29,111 nt of DNA, taken from positions 1 through 29,111 of the forward strand of contig CAZQFZ010000021.1 in NCBI GenBank assembly GCA_964592635.1. Reading direction: 5' to 3'. The position numbers and the translations under genes were made by a program. The notes beneath the pieces were generated by a model. It did not search any database and had not been told where the DNA came from. It worked only from the letters and a program-made list of their open reading frames with translations. Source of the DNA: VMCP01 sp964592635. GTDB lineage: Bacteria; Bacteroidota; Bacteroidia; NS11-12g; UBA955. Positions within the stretch are counted from its first letter, which is position 1. Each line of letters begins with the position of its first letter. Below, piece after piece: positions 6,687 through 13,756 of this stretch.

Positions 6687-7659
6687 GTTTTTCAGGTTTG
6701 TTTTTCGGAAATTTTTCTCCCACTGTTTTTTTGTTTTTCACATCGGTAGGATCGGGTATGTTCATGTCTGGAGCAAACGGCATGTCGGCGGTGAGTGGTT
6801 TTTTTACCCAGGTTTTACCAGAACGGAAATATCCTTCGTAGTCGCCAGATGGAACGTAGTAACGACGGTCGTTTCTAACTTGTTCGTAGGCAGGAGCGAA
6901 CTGATCGCAAACAATCACGTTTCCGTCTATTTGATATCTTAAAATCATTTGAGCTGATTTGTGATATTCCCAAATTGCTCTTGGTTCGGGGGATGGATCT
7001 TCTTCGCTTTCACGAAATAATGGGAATCCAAATTTGATTTCGCCATCCTCAAAATACAGTGTTTCTAAAATCGAACGATTGCTTTCTTTGTTATGGCCAT
7101 CGAATCCCATTAAAATAAATACATCTTGTTTGTTGAATTTAAACGGAAGCATTTGATAGTAAAGAGCACCTATCCACTCGTTTTCTGTTAGACCCTCATC
7201 TTGCCAGTTTTTGGGAAGTGTTTGGCTGGTATCGGACAAGTACCAAACCTGTACTTCGGATTTGGTTTTTTTCTGAACCAAACAATGGTGTACAAATTTT
7301 CCTGTGTTGAGAATGGTATTAAAGCTAAAAACTCGAACTGGAGATTTAGGATTGGATGCAATTGCTATTGTGGTTAATCGAAGTGAGTCGAACGGATAAT
7401 TCCAGGAATTTGGTTGGTTGAGAGCATCTTTAAGAAGAGTTACAATGCTATCGCTGATTATGATTTTGACCGAATCGGCAATAGGCGGTTGCATAGATGC
7501 AGGCCAGATAGGAATTTTATTGATTTGTAGAATTTGGTGTTCTACATTACGAAATTCGTTCAAGGAAGAAGCGTCCAATTTTTGAGCAGAACTCTTTTGA
7601 ACGCTTCCTATTGATAGCATCCCCAGAAAAAAAAACGATGGAAAAAATCTCAAATACAT
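6655..7659 (-). CDS. conserved secreted protein of unknown function
   Basis: I do not recognise a characterised family. The 334-residue product begins with a hydrophobic signal peptide (about residues 1-25, cleavage likely after SSA) without a lipobox cysteine, so it should be exported to the periplasm or surface. The body is soluble, mixed and rich in aromatic residues, with EWIGALYYQMLPF and a VFILMGFDGHN segment, and a Tyr/Gly-rich YYVPSGDYEGYF block. The last 50 residues are Lys/Pro-rich and look disordered. It probably belongs to a Bacteroidota-restricted family. Its 3' end overlaps convergent menF by 32 bp, and it lies 65 nt downstream of the thiolase gene, so it may be read from that promoter. 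Confidence 0.75.
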   Translation of the reverse strand: MYLRFFPSFFFLGMLSIGSVQKSSAQKLDASSLNEFRNVEHQILQINKIPIWPASMQPPIADSVKIIISDSIVTLLKDALNQPNSWNYPFDSLRLTTIAIASNPKSPVRVFSFNTILNTGKFVHHCLVQKKTKSEVQVWYLSDTSQTLPKNWQDEGLTENEWIGALYYQMLPFKFNKQDVFILMGFDGHNKESNRSILETLYFEDGEIKFGFPLFRESEEDPSPEPRAIWEYHKSAQMILRYQIDGNVIVCDQFAPAYEQVRNDRRYYVPSGDYEGYFRSGKTWVKKPLTADMPFAPDMNIPDPTDVKNKKTVGEKFPKNKPEKLTPVSTDDSE

Positions 7660-7724
7660 GAATTAAAAGTGGACTTAATAGTGTAACGAGAAAATCAATT
7701 TTTCATTGAAGGGGAATGGAAAAA

Positions 7725-8903
7725 TTAGCAATTTTCAATAACCAAGGCAGAAGCCCCACCGCCACCGTTACAAATACCTGCTCCTCCGAATTTGCCGTTG
7801 TTTTGTTTTAAAACGTTCACCAAAGTAACGATAACCCGCGCTCCTGAAGCTCCCAAAGGATGTCCTAACGAAACAGCACCACCATTAACATTTACTTTAG
7901 AAGCATCTAAGTTCATAAGTTTCATATTGGCTAAGCCAACCACTGCAAAAGCTTCATTTAACTCGAAGAAATCGATTTTGGAAAGTTCAATACCTGCACG
8001 TTGAGCAGCTATCGGCAGAGCAATGGCAGGAGACGTAGTAAACCATTCGGGTGCTTGTTCAGCATCTGCTGCACCAGCAATTCTTGCCAATGGGGTTAAC
8101 CCTAATTCTCTCATTTTTTCGCCCGACATCAATACTACAGCAGCAGCTCCATCATTGATAGTAGAAGCATTAGCAGCAGTAACGGTTCCATCTTTTTTGA
8201 AGACGGGACGCAAACCGGGGATTTTATCAAAGTTTACATTTTTATATTCTTCATCTTCTGAGATCAGCACGTCACCTTTGCGGGTAGAAACGGTTACAGG
8301 AGCAATTTCATTATTAAATTTACCTTCGGCCCATGCTTTTGCAGACCGGGTGTAACTTTCGATGGCAAAATTATCTTGATCTTCGCGGGTGAAGTTGTAT
8401 TCAGCTGCGCAAGTTTCAGCACAAGATCCCATTAATGTAGCGGAATAAACGTCGGTTAAACCATCGTTCACAATGCCGTCGATTGCGTTGAAGTTACCGT
8501 ATTTGTAACCAGCACGCGAATTTGGAAGGTAGTGAGGAGTTAAGCTCATATTTTCCATACCGCCGGCTACAACGATATCGTAGTATCCCAATTGAATACT
8601 TTGAGCACCTAGAGCAATAGATTTCATACCACTCGCGCACACTTTATTGATAGTTGTAGCAGGAACATGGTCTGGAATTCCAGCGAATTTAGAAGCCTGA
8701 CGCGCAGGTGCTTGACCAACACCGGCTTGCAACACATTGCCCATGATCACTTCTTCAACCATTTCAGGAGAAATTCCAGCTTGTTCCAAGGCTGCTTTGA
8801 TAGCAACTGCGCCTAATTTGGGTGCAGGAACTGAAGACAATGCGCCGTTAAAACTTCCCATCGGAGTTCTTTTGGCTGCTACAATGAATACTTCTTTTGT
8901 CAT
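7725..8903 (-). CDS. acetyl-CoA C-acetyltransferase (thiolase)
   Basis: Condenses two acetyl-CoA to acetoacetyl-CoA, or the reverse. The 392-residue protein is full-length for thiolase II and has all three active-site elements: nucleophilic C89 (NKVCASGMKS), H348 (GHPLGASGAR) and C378 (GICNGGGGAS). The NEAFAV motif of the family is also present. Length and motifs fit biosynthetic or degradative acetoacetyl-CoA thiolase better than the long-chain FadA type, but substrate range cannot be read from sequence. No beta-oxidation or ketone-body genes adjoin it. A -7 box lies 16 nt upstream. Confidence 0.93.
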   Translation of the reverse strand: MTKEVFIVAAKRTPMGSFNGALSSVPAPKLGAVAIKAALEQAGISPEMVEEVIMGNVLQAGVGQAPARQASKFAGIPDHVPATTINKVCASGMKSIALGAQSIQLGYYDIVVAGGMENMSLTPHYLPNSRAGYKYGNFNAIDGIVNDGLTDVYSATLMGSCAETCAAEYNFTREDQDNFAIESYTRSAKAWAEGKFNNEIAPVTVSTRKGDVLISEDEEYKNVNFDKIPGLRPVFKKDGTVTAANASTINDGAAAVVLMSGEKMRELGLTPLARIAGAADAEQAPEWFTTSPAIALPIAAQRAGIELSKIDFFELNEAFAVVGLANMKLMNLDASKVNVNGGAVSLGHPLGASGARVIVTLVNVLKQNNGKFGGAGICNGGGGASALVIENC

Positions 8904-8919
8904 TTTCTTTAATTTGGTG

Positions 8920-8927
8920 CAAATTTA
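8920..8927 (-). promoter_or_regulatory. -7 box of the thiolase gene
   Basis: On the minus strand TAAATTTG matches TAnnTTTG exactly, 16 nt before the ATG, predicting a leader of about 10 nt. No clear TTG at the -33 distance. Confidence 0.5.
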
Positions 8928-8993
8928 ACTGAAATCCGTTGAATGTGTTTGGCTATTTAAATGAATGTTTAAATACACTTTGGTTATAATATT

Positions 8994-9001
8994 TAACTTT
9001 G
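8994..9001 (+). promoter_or_regulatory. -7 box of tsaB, 4 nt from its start codon
   Basis: TAACTTTG is an exact TAnnTTTG match. Only four bases separate it from the GTG start at 9006, so the predicted transcript begins at or next to the start codon. No TTG at the expected -33 position. Confidence 0.55.
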
Positions 9002-9005
9002 CCCT

Positions 9006-9764
9006 GTGATATTAATTATTGAGTCCTCAGCAGATTTTCCTAGTGTTGCAATTTCAGATGCACATGGTAGAATTGTTTGGGAAAATATGAGTTCGGAAAA
9101 GCAATCTCATTCGGAAAAGTTGCCTGTATTGGTACAAGAAGCCATTGATTTTTTGGAAGATCGAAAAAATATGGCTTGTACTAAAATTGGGACTTTGGAA
9201 GCGATTGCAATTAATCACGGACCAGGAAGTTACACGGGTTTGCGGATTGGTACTTCCTTGGCAAAAGGGTTGTGTTACAGTAAAAATATACCGCTTATTT
9301 CAGTGGACGGTTTTTGGGGGATGGGAAACTGGATGTTAAAGCAGCATGATCATTTGCAAGTGGTGTTTTCCATGTTGGATGCAAGACGTGATGAGGTGTA
9401 TATTCAGCGAATACATCGAGGTGAATCAGTGAACAATAGAGGGTTTTTGATACACGAAAATGGCAGTGAAATTCCTCGTGTTGAAGCAAAAATTCTGAAT
9501 GAAGAAACATTGATATGGATGGGAATAGACCAAGAAAATGAGGTTGGCTTTATTGGTAATGCAAACGAAAAGGCAAAACGAATATTATTTGGCATTCGTT
9601 CGTTGGAACTTGGTTTTGAATTTTCAGAGGCTCCCCAGGCTAGCATGTTTGGAGAAGAAGCCGCTTGGAAATGGAAGGAGCAGTTGTTTGAATCAGTTGC
9701 ATATTTCGAGCCTTATTATCTCAAAGATTTTGTTCCAGGAATAAGTACAAAATTCAAGATTTGA
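9006..9764 (+). CDS. tsaB: tRNA threonylcarbamoyladenosine biosynthesis protein TsaB
   Basis: Partner and activator of TsaD in making the universal t6A37 modification of ANN-decoding tRNAs. The 252-residue protein has the ASKHA-fold N-terminus MILIIESSADFPSVAI and the family signature GPGSYTGLRIGTSLAKGL at 72-89. The C-terminal half is weakly conserved, as usual for TsaB; the length is slightly above average. The start must be the GTG at 9006, since the first in-frame ATG (9087) would remove the conserved first strand. The -7 box ends 4 nt before it. No tsaC, tsaD or tsaE gene is nearby. Confidence 0.92.
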   Translation: MILIIESSADFPSVAISDAHGRIVWENMSSEKQSHSEKLPVLVQEAIDFLEDRKNMACTKIGTLEAIAINHGPGSYTGLRIGTSLAKGLCYSKNIPLISVDGFWGMGNWMLKQHDHLQVVFSMLDARRDEVYIQRIHRGESVNNRGFLIHENGSEIPRVEAKILNEETLIWMGIDQENEVGFIGNANEKAKRILFGIRSLELGFEFSEAPQASMFGEEAAWKWKEQLFESVAYFEPYYLKDFVPGISTKFKI

Positions 9765-9854
9765 CGAAAGCAATGATGTTAATTTTTGTGTTTAGATGAT
9801 TAAGAATTAGTTGAGCAGATGAAAATATGCAATTTTAGACGAATAGATTCAAAA

Positions 9855-9860
9855 AGGAAG
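9855..9860 (+). promoter_or_regulatory. Shine-Dalgarno site of the pabA/trpG gene
   Basis: AGGAAG lies 6 nt before the ATG at 9867, within a purine-rich AAAAAGGAAG. It is the clearest Shine-Dalgarno-like match I see next to a start codon in this window. Confidence 0.5.
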
Positions 9861-9866
9861 TGAATT

Positions 9867-10463
9867 ATGCTTGAACACCAATTGAAAATTGCATTCATTG
9901 ATAATTTTGATAGTTTTACCTACAATCTTGTGCACTATTTGCAAAAAACGGGTGCCGATTTAATGGTTTTTCGAAACAATGAACTTACTGATGAAAACAT
10001 TCGGAAGATACGAACATTAGATGCCATAGTTGTTGGTCCGGGGCCTAATTCACCCCAGGATGCCGGAAATTTGTTAGAAGTTCTAAAGGTACTTATTGAA
10101 GATAGAAAACCAATTTTAGGGGTTTGTTTGGGACATCAGGCATTGGGTGAATTATTTGGATGGCGTTTAGAGTTGGCTGCAGTTCCGGTACATGGCAAAT
10201 CATCTTTGATGAGGCATAATGGTAGGGGGATTTTTATTGGACTGGAAAATCCGATGCAAATTGGCAGGTACCATTCATTGGTAGTAGCGGCTGTAGGAGT
10301 TCAAGAGGAGCAGGAATTAGAAGTTTATGGCAGGGATGAATTGGGTCAGGTAATGGCATTTTCGCATAAACATTTACCCATTTGGGGTGTACAGTTTCAT
10401 CCAGAAAGTGTGTTGACTTATGAAGGTCAGATCTTATTGGATAATTGGGTAAAGCAGCTGTAA
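9867..10463 (+). CDS. pabA: aminodeoxychorismate/anthranilate synthase component II (glutamine amidotransferase)
   Basis: Class I glutaminase that supplies ammonia to a chorismate-using partner for folate (PabB) or tryptophan (TrpE) synthesis. The 198-residue protein begins with IAFIDNFDSFTYNLVHYL and carries the catalytic triad C87 (GVCLGHQALGELFG), H178 and E180 (GVQFHPES). PabA and TrpG cannot be told apart by sequence alone, and one protein often serves both. No trpE or pabB is in the window, so the symbol is provisional. Unusually here, a good ribosome-binding site (AGGAAG, 6 nt from the ATG) precedes it. The last codons lie in a triplicated 51-bp repeat. Confidence 0.85.
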   Translation: MLEHQLKIAFIDNFDSFTYNLVHYLQKTGADLMVFRNNELTDENIRKIRTLDAIVVGPGPNSPQDAGNLLEVLKVLIEDRKPILGVCLGHQALGELFGWRLELAAVPVHGKSSLMRHNGRGIFIGLENPMQIGRYHSLVVAAVGVQEEQELEVYGRDELGQVMAFSHKHLPIWGVQFHPESVLTYEGQILLDNWVKQL

Positions 10464-10594
10464 TTATGGGGTTGGAAGCTGTTGTAGGAATTTAAACGGT
10501 TAAAGCAGCTGTAATTATGGGGTTGGAAGCTGTTGTAGGAATTTAAACGGTTAAAGTAGCTGTAATTATGGGGTTGGAAGCTGTTGTAGGAATT
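10450..10594. repeat. 51-bp tandem repeat, three copies, spanning both convergent gene ends
   Basis: Copies lie at 10450-10500, 10501-10551 and 10552-10594 (the last lacks its final 8 bases). They are identical over the shared part except for one C-to-T change at 10557. Copy 1 holds the last codons of pabA/trpG (plus strand, stop 10461-10463). Copy 3 holds the last codons of dxs (minus strand, stop 10566-10568). Every copy contains both stop codons side by side. A single ancestral copy would put the two genes tail to tail with no gap; two extra copies add 102 bp. The filler TAAACGGT occurs only at the two internal junctions. Confidence 0.95.
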
Positions 10595-12407
10595 GATGCA
10601 AACTTTTGGAATCCAAAGAAATCGAATTTAATAATTCATCGACAGAACCATGTGAAACAAAATGGTCCGGAATTCCTTTGTGATACCAATGTTGATTTTG
10701 GGCAGTTTGGGGGAATTGATTTTCAAATTCAGCTTTGATATAATGACCGAAACCGCCAATGATTGTGCCATCTTCGATGGTGATTAAAGTGTTGAAATGA
10801 GTTAATTGGGACAGATTTTCCAGTGGTTTTATTTGGTTGAAGTGAATGATTTGAATGTTTGAATTTTCTTGAAATGCTTGTAATGCCCAATTTGTAGCGT
10901 TTCCACAGCTTAAAACAGCTGTGGATTTCTTGTTTGATTGGGTATGAATGGAATTGGAAATTACGTTATGATTGCTGTTCGCTGCATTCGCGGCCAAAGT
11001 GAAATTGTGAAATGGGTTGAATAAATTGGTAGATTTGGAATCACTATTTACTTCTTCTTGGTTTATATTCTTTTGTTTGATTATATAGTTTGGAACGTTA
11101 CCTCTTGGATAGCGAATTACTGTAGGCGTTTGGTTGTTGATAAACCAATCAAATGCTTGGGATAGTTCTTGCTTGGAGTTTGGACAAAATACTCTTAGGT
11201 TTGGAATTGGTAATAAAAATGAAATATCAAAAACACCATGATGTGTGGGTCCATCTTCTCCAACTAATCCTGCTCTATCAATACATAAAAGCACAGGGAG
11301 TTTTTGCAATGCAATATCGTGGATTAATTGGTCGTACGCACGCTGAAGAAATGTACTGTAAATATTGACAACGGGCAGAAGTCCTTGTTTTGCGGCTCCA
11401 GCGGCAAAAGTTAAAGCGTGTTGTTCAGATATTCCGACATCAAAAACACGATTCGGGAATTTTAACATGCTATTTGACATTCCACAAGAACTTGTCATGG
11501 CCGGAGAGATCCCGATAACAAGAGGGTTATTTTGTAGTAATAGTAGTAAGTTCTCTCCAAATGCATCCGACCATTTTGTTGGTTTTTCATTTAAACTAGT
11601 TACGGGCTGAAATTTGTCGTACTTGGGAGCACTATGCCAACGGGTTTGTTCTTTTTCAGCAGGTTCGTATCCTTTGCCTTTCACAGTTTTAATGTGCAGC
11701 AATCTAGGAGAATGTTGTTGTTTTAAAAGTTTGAGATTCTCAGTAAGTTGTGAAATATCATGTCCATCAATTGGGCCATGATAGGATAGACCAAACCATT
11801 CGAAAAATTCTTTAATTTTGAAATTGGTATTTAGATGTTTGTTAATTGCACCGGTATTGGGATCAATTCCAATATTATTGTCGTTGAGGATGATAATAAT
11901 ATTTAAATCGGAATTGAGAATGTTGTTTAATGCTTCAAATGCCATTCCACCGGTTAGAGCGCCATCCCCAATCACAGCAATATGCGGTATGTTAACATTT
12001 TTGATTTTCGATGCTGTGGCCATACCTAAAATGGCAGAAATTGAAGTGGAAGAATGTCCTGTTCCGAAGTGATCGAATGGACTTTCGGCAATTTTTGGAA
12101 ATCCAGAAATGCCATTAAATGATCGGATATTTCTGAATTGTTGGATACGATCGGTTAAGATTTTATATGGATAGGATTGATGTCCCACATCCCAAACTAT
12201 AGGAGACAATAAAGGGTTAAATTGATTAAGGAGAGCAACTGTAAGTTCAATAACTCCCAGATTTGCTGCAAAATGTCCGCCTTGTAATAGCAGTGTGTCT
12301 ATTAAAAAAGTGCGCAAATTGCCACTAAGTTCCAATAATTTCGGAATTGGAAGATTGCTAATCTCTTCGGGTGATGGGAAAGTAGGTATGTTTGGGTTTG
12401 GCGGCAT
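10566..12407 (-). CDS. dxs: 1-deoxy-D-xylulose-5-phosphate synthase
   Basis: Condenses pyruvate and glyceraldehyde 3-phosphate to DXP, the entry step of the MEP isoprenoid pathway, using thiamine diphosphate. The 613-residue protein has the N-terminal His of GGHFAANLG (H45), GTGHSS (115-120), the ThDP/Mg motif GDGALTGG to NDNN (147-178), and the transketolase-type catalytic Glu in GISEQHA (E328). An Asn/Ser-rich segment around 450-505 looks like a variable insertion before the C-terminal domain. It begins 9 nt after the DUF486 gene, so the two are probably co-transcribed. The last nine codons (QFLQQLPTP) lie within the triplicated repeat. No terminator is visible 3' of it. Confidence 0.94.
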   Translation of the reverse strand: MPPNPNIPTFPSPEEISNLPIPKLLELSGNLRTFLIDTLLLQGGHFAANLGVIELTVALLNQFNPLLSPIVWDVGHQSYPYKILTDRIQQFRNIRSFNGISGFPKIAESPFDHFGTGHSSTSISAILGMATASKIKNVNIPHIAVIGDGALTGGMAFEALNNILNSDLNIIIILNDNNIGIDPNTGAINKHLNTNFKIKEFFEWFGLSYHGPIDGHDISQLTENLKLLKQQHSPRLLHIKTVKGKGYEPAEKEQTRWHSAPKYDKFQPVTSLNEKPTKWSDAFGENLLLLLQNNPLVIGISPAMTSSCGMSNSMLKFPNRVFDVGISEQHALTFAAGAAKQGLLPVVNIYSTFLQRAYDQLIHDIALQKLPVLLCIDRAGLVGEDGPTHHGVFDISFLLPIPNLRVFCPNSKQELSQAFDWFINNQTPTVIRYPRGNVPNYIIKQKNINQEEVNSDSKSTNLFNPFHNFTLAANAANSNHNVISNSIHTQSNKKSTAVLSCGNATNWALQAFQENSNIQIIHFNQIKPLENLSQLTHFNTLITIEDGTIIGGFGHYIKAEFENQFPQTAQNQHWYHKGIPDHFVSHGSVDELLNSISLDSKSLHQFLQQLPTP

Positions 12408-12416
12408 TCAAACGAA

Positions 12417-12785
12417 TTATTTCTTGAAAAAAAAGTACACTGACAATAAAAGAAACAAAGCACCAATCAAATGGTTCCATTTAAAAGACTCTGTTTTAAA
12501 AACCAATAATGTAAAAACTACGAAAACGGATAGACTGATTACTTCTTGCATCATTTTAAGTTGCAACAATGAGAACGGTCCACCATTTTCTTTGTATCCA
12601 AATTTATTAGCTGGAACTTGTGCGAAGTACTCAAATAGTGCAATTCCCCAACTAATAAAAACAATACCCAATAATCCTATTTTTTCAAAAGATCTCCATT
12701 GTGAAAATTTTAAGTGTCCGTACCACGCTAGTGTCATAAAAATATTGGATAAAAGTAGAAGTCCGATGGTAAATAAATATCTCAC
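12417..12785 (-). CDS. DUF486 / DMT-family small membrane protein
   Basis: Unknown function. The 122-residue inner-membrane protein has four hydrophobic segments (about 4-20, 37-55, 83-98, 101-119) and matches the DUF486 pattern by eye: NIFMTLAWYGHLKF, GWALFEY-like GIALFEYFAQVPANK, and LKMMQEVISLSVFV. DUF486 belongs to the drug/metabolite transporter clan, so half-size transport is conceivable but unproven. The start is GTG at 12785; a stop precedes any upstream in-frame start. A -7 box lies 16 nt upstream. dxs follows after 9 nt. Confidence 0.85.
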   Translation of the reverse strand: MRYLFTIGLLLLSNIFMTLAWYGHLKFSQWRSFEKIGLLGIVFISWGIALFEYFAQVPANKFGYKENGGPFSLLQLKMMQEVISLSVFVVFTLLVFKTESFKWNHLIGALFLLLSVYFFFKK

Positions 12786-12801
12786 GAATTTAAATTACAT
12801 G

Positions 12802-12809
12802 CAAAATTA
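12802..12809 (-). promoter_or_regulatory. -7 box of the DUF486-dxs pair
   Basis: On the minus strand TAATTTTG matches TAnnTTTG exactly, 16 nt before the GTG start. It would drive both DUF486 and dxs. No TTG at the -33 distance. Confidence 0.5.
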
Positions 12810-13006
12810 ATAAGAAATTTGATTGAGTACTAATTCGGATAAAACTGGACTTATTGTAAAATTATTGTAATTTTTATTTATTTGATTAATTATATTAATT
12901 TACCGAGACAATTGTATTTAATGAGTGCTTTGTTAAATAAGGCAGTATATTCTAATAATTAATTTTATTAATGTTGCTATACAGAATTTTTAAAATAGTA
13001 AAAATT

Positions 13007-13020
13007 CGAATTATAATTCG
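13007..13020. promoter_or_regulatory. 14-bp perfect palindrome before the AT-hook gene
   Basis: CGAATTATAATTCG is its own reverse complement and ends 32 nt before the start codon. It is followed directly by GACTTTTG (13021-13028), one mismatch from the -7 box. A dimeric regulator could bind here over the promoter; the AT-rich core would also suit the downstream AT-hook protein itself. No binding evidence beyond symmetry and position. Confidence 0.45.
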
Positions 13021-13052
13021 GACTTTTGTGTTAAAATTTAATTTTTGATTTT

Positions 13053-13682
13053 ATGAATGAAAATATAAATAATGCTGTTCCCAAGAAACGCGGTAGAAAG
13101 CCAGGTACAAAAAATAAGACGAAGGCGGTGCGCAAAAGTTCTGTAAAACGCGGCGATGGGTTGTTTGTGCAATTGGAAATAGAGTTAACACGTTTGGCTG
13201 ATTCATTACAAAAAGCTCAAATACAGACGGAGAAAGAAATGCAGCGGATAGAAATTCGTTACAAACGCGAATTAGAGATGCAAAAAGACAAGTTAGAGAG
13301 GTCTATAAAATTATGGAAGAACAGAGCCAAAGATTACAGAAAGCAGATAGCAGTTGCGGGAACAAAAAAACGGAAAGTGGGAAGACCCGCAAGTACGGTT
13401 TTGAAAACGTTTGCCAAAAGAGGTAGGCCTGCGAAGGTTTCATTAGTTAAAGTAGGTGGAGGCCGAAAGCGTGCTGGCGAATTGACAAAAAGAGATATTA
13501 TTGTTCAGTTCATGTTAGATTATAAAAACCCAATATCTTCGAAAGATTTAATTGCACAACTATTTGCGAAAAGTGGAGAAAATGATTTGAAACGTTTTTC
13601 ACAGGGGATTTACACCACTCTAACGCAAATTTATAAGCGTGGAGCGCTGAAAAATGTGGATGGAATGATACAACTTCCATAA
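13053..13682 (+). CDS. AT-hook, coiled-coil DNA-binding protein (candidate nucleoid protein)
   Basis: No characterised family recognised. The 209-residue, very basic protein has three AT-hook-like cores: KRGRKPG (12-18), KVGRPA (108-113) and KRGRPA (122-127). Between the first and second hooks lies a long charged helix (about 38-100) with a pattern suited to coiled-coil dimerisation. The C-terminal 65 residues (LTKRDIIVQFMLDY... to DGMIQLP) read like a winged-helix domain: three helices, then a short beta hairpin. The parts together suggest an AT-rich-DNA-binding, probably dimeric chromatin protein or regulator. It is a lone gene with a palindrome in its promoter region, which hints at autoregulation. 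Function is inferred only from composition and motifs. Confidence 0.8.
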   Translation: MNENINNAVPKKRGRKPGTKNKTKAVRKSSVKRGDGLFVQLEIELTRLADSLQKAQIQTEKEMQRIEIRYKRELEMQKDKLERSIKLWKNRAKDYRKQIAVAGTKKRKVGRPASTVLKTFAKRGRPAKVSLVKVGGGRKRAGELTKRDIIVQFMLDYKNPISSKDLIAQLFAKSGENDLKRFSQGIYTTLTQIYKRGALKNVDGMIQLP

Positions 13683-13714
13683 TATAAAGGCAAGTTAGGT
13701 TTTAATGTTGGGGG

Positions 13715-13744
13715 TAATAAACACCTTTTTCTAGTTGTTTATTA
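13715..13744. repeat. 9-bp inverted repeat between convergent genes
   Basis: TAATAAACA and TGTTTATTA are perfect complements around a 12-nt loop, between the AT-hook gene and prmC. The stem is weak (AT-rich) and no T-run follows, so terminator function is doubtful. Confidence 0.3.
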
Positions 13745-13756
13745 TGAGTGATTAAT

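Noticed and set aside
7660..7724. Possible terminator between the thiolase and the secreted-protein gene (CAAT...ATTG stem)
   Set aside because: The stem is only 4 bp and has no proper T-run.
8023..8355. 110-codon plus-strand frame opposite the thiolase gene
   Set aside because: Antisense shadow of a strongly conserved enzyme; the composition mirrors the coding strand.
10450..10594. 51-bp repeats considered as a CRISPR array
   Set aside because: The copies are directly adjacent with no spacers between them, and they contain gene ends.
12295..12810. Plus-strand open frame of 171 codons opposite DUF486 and the dxs start
   Set aside because: It is antisense to two well-supported genes, has no family-like sequence, and its Lys/Asn-rich content follows from the complementary strand.
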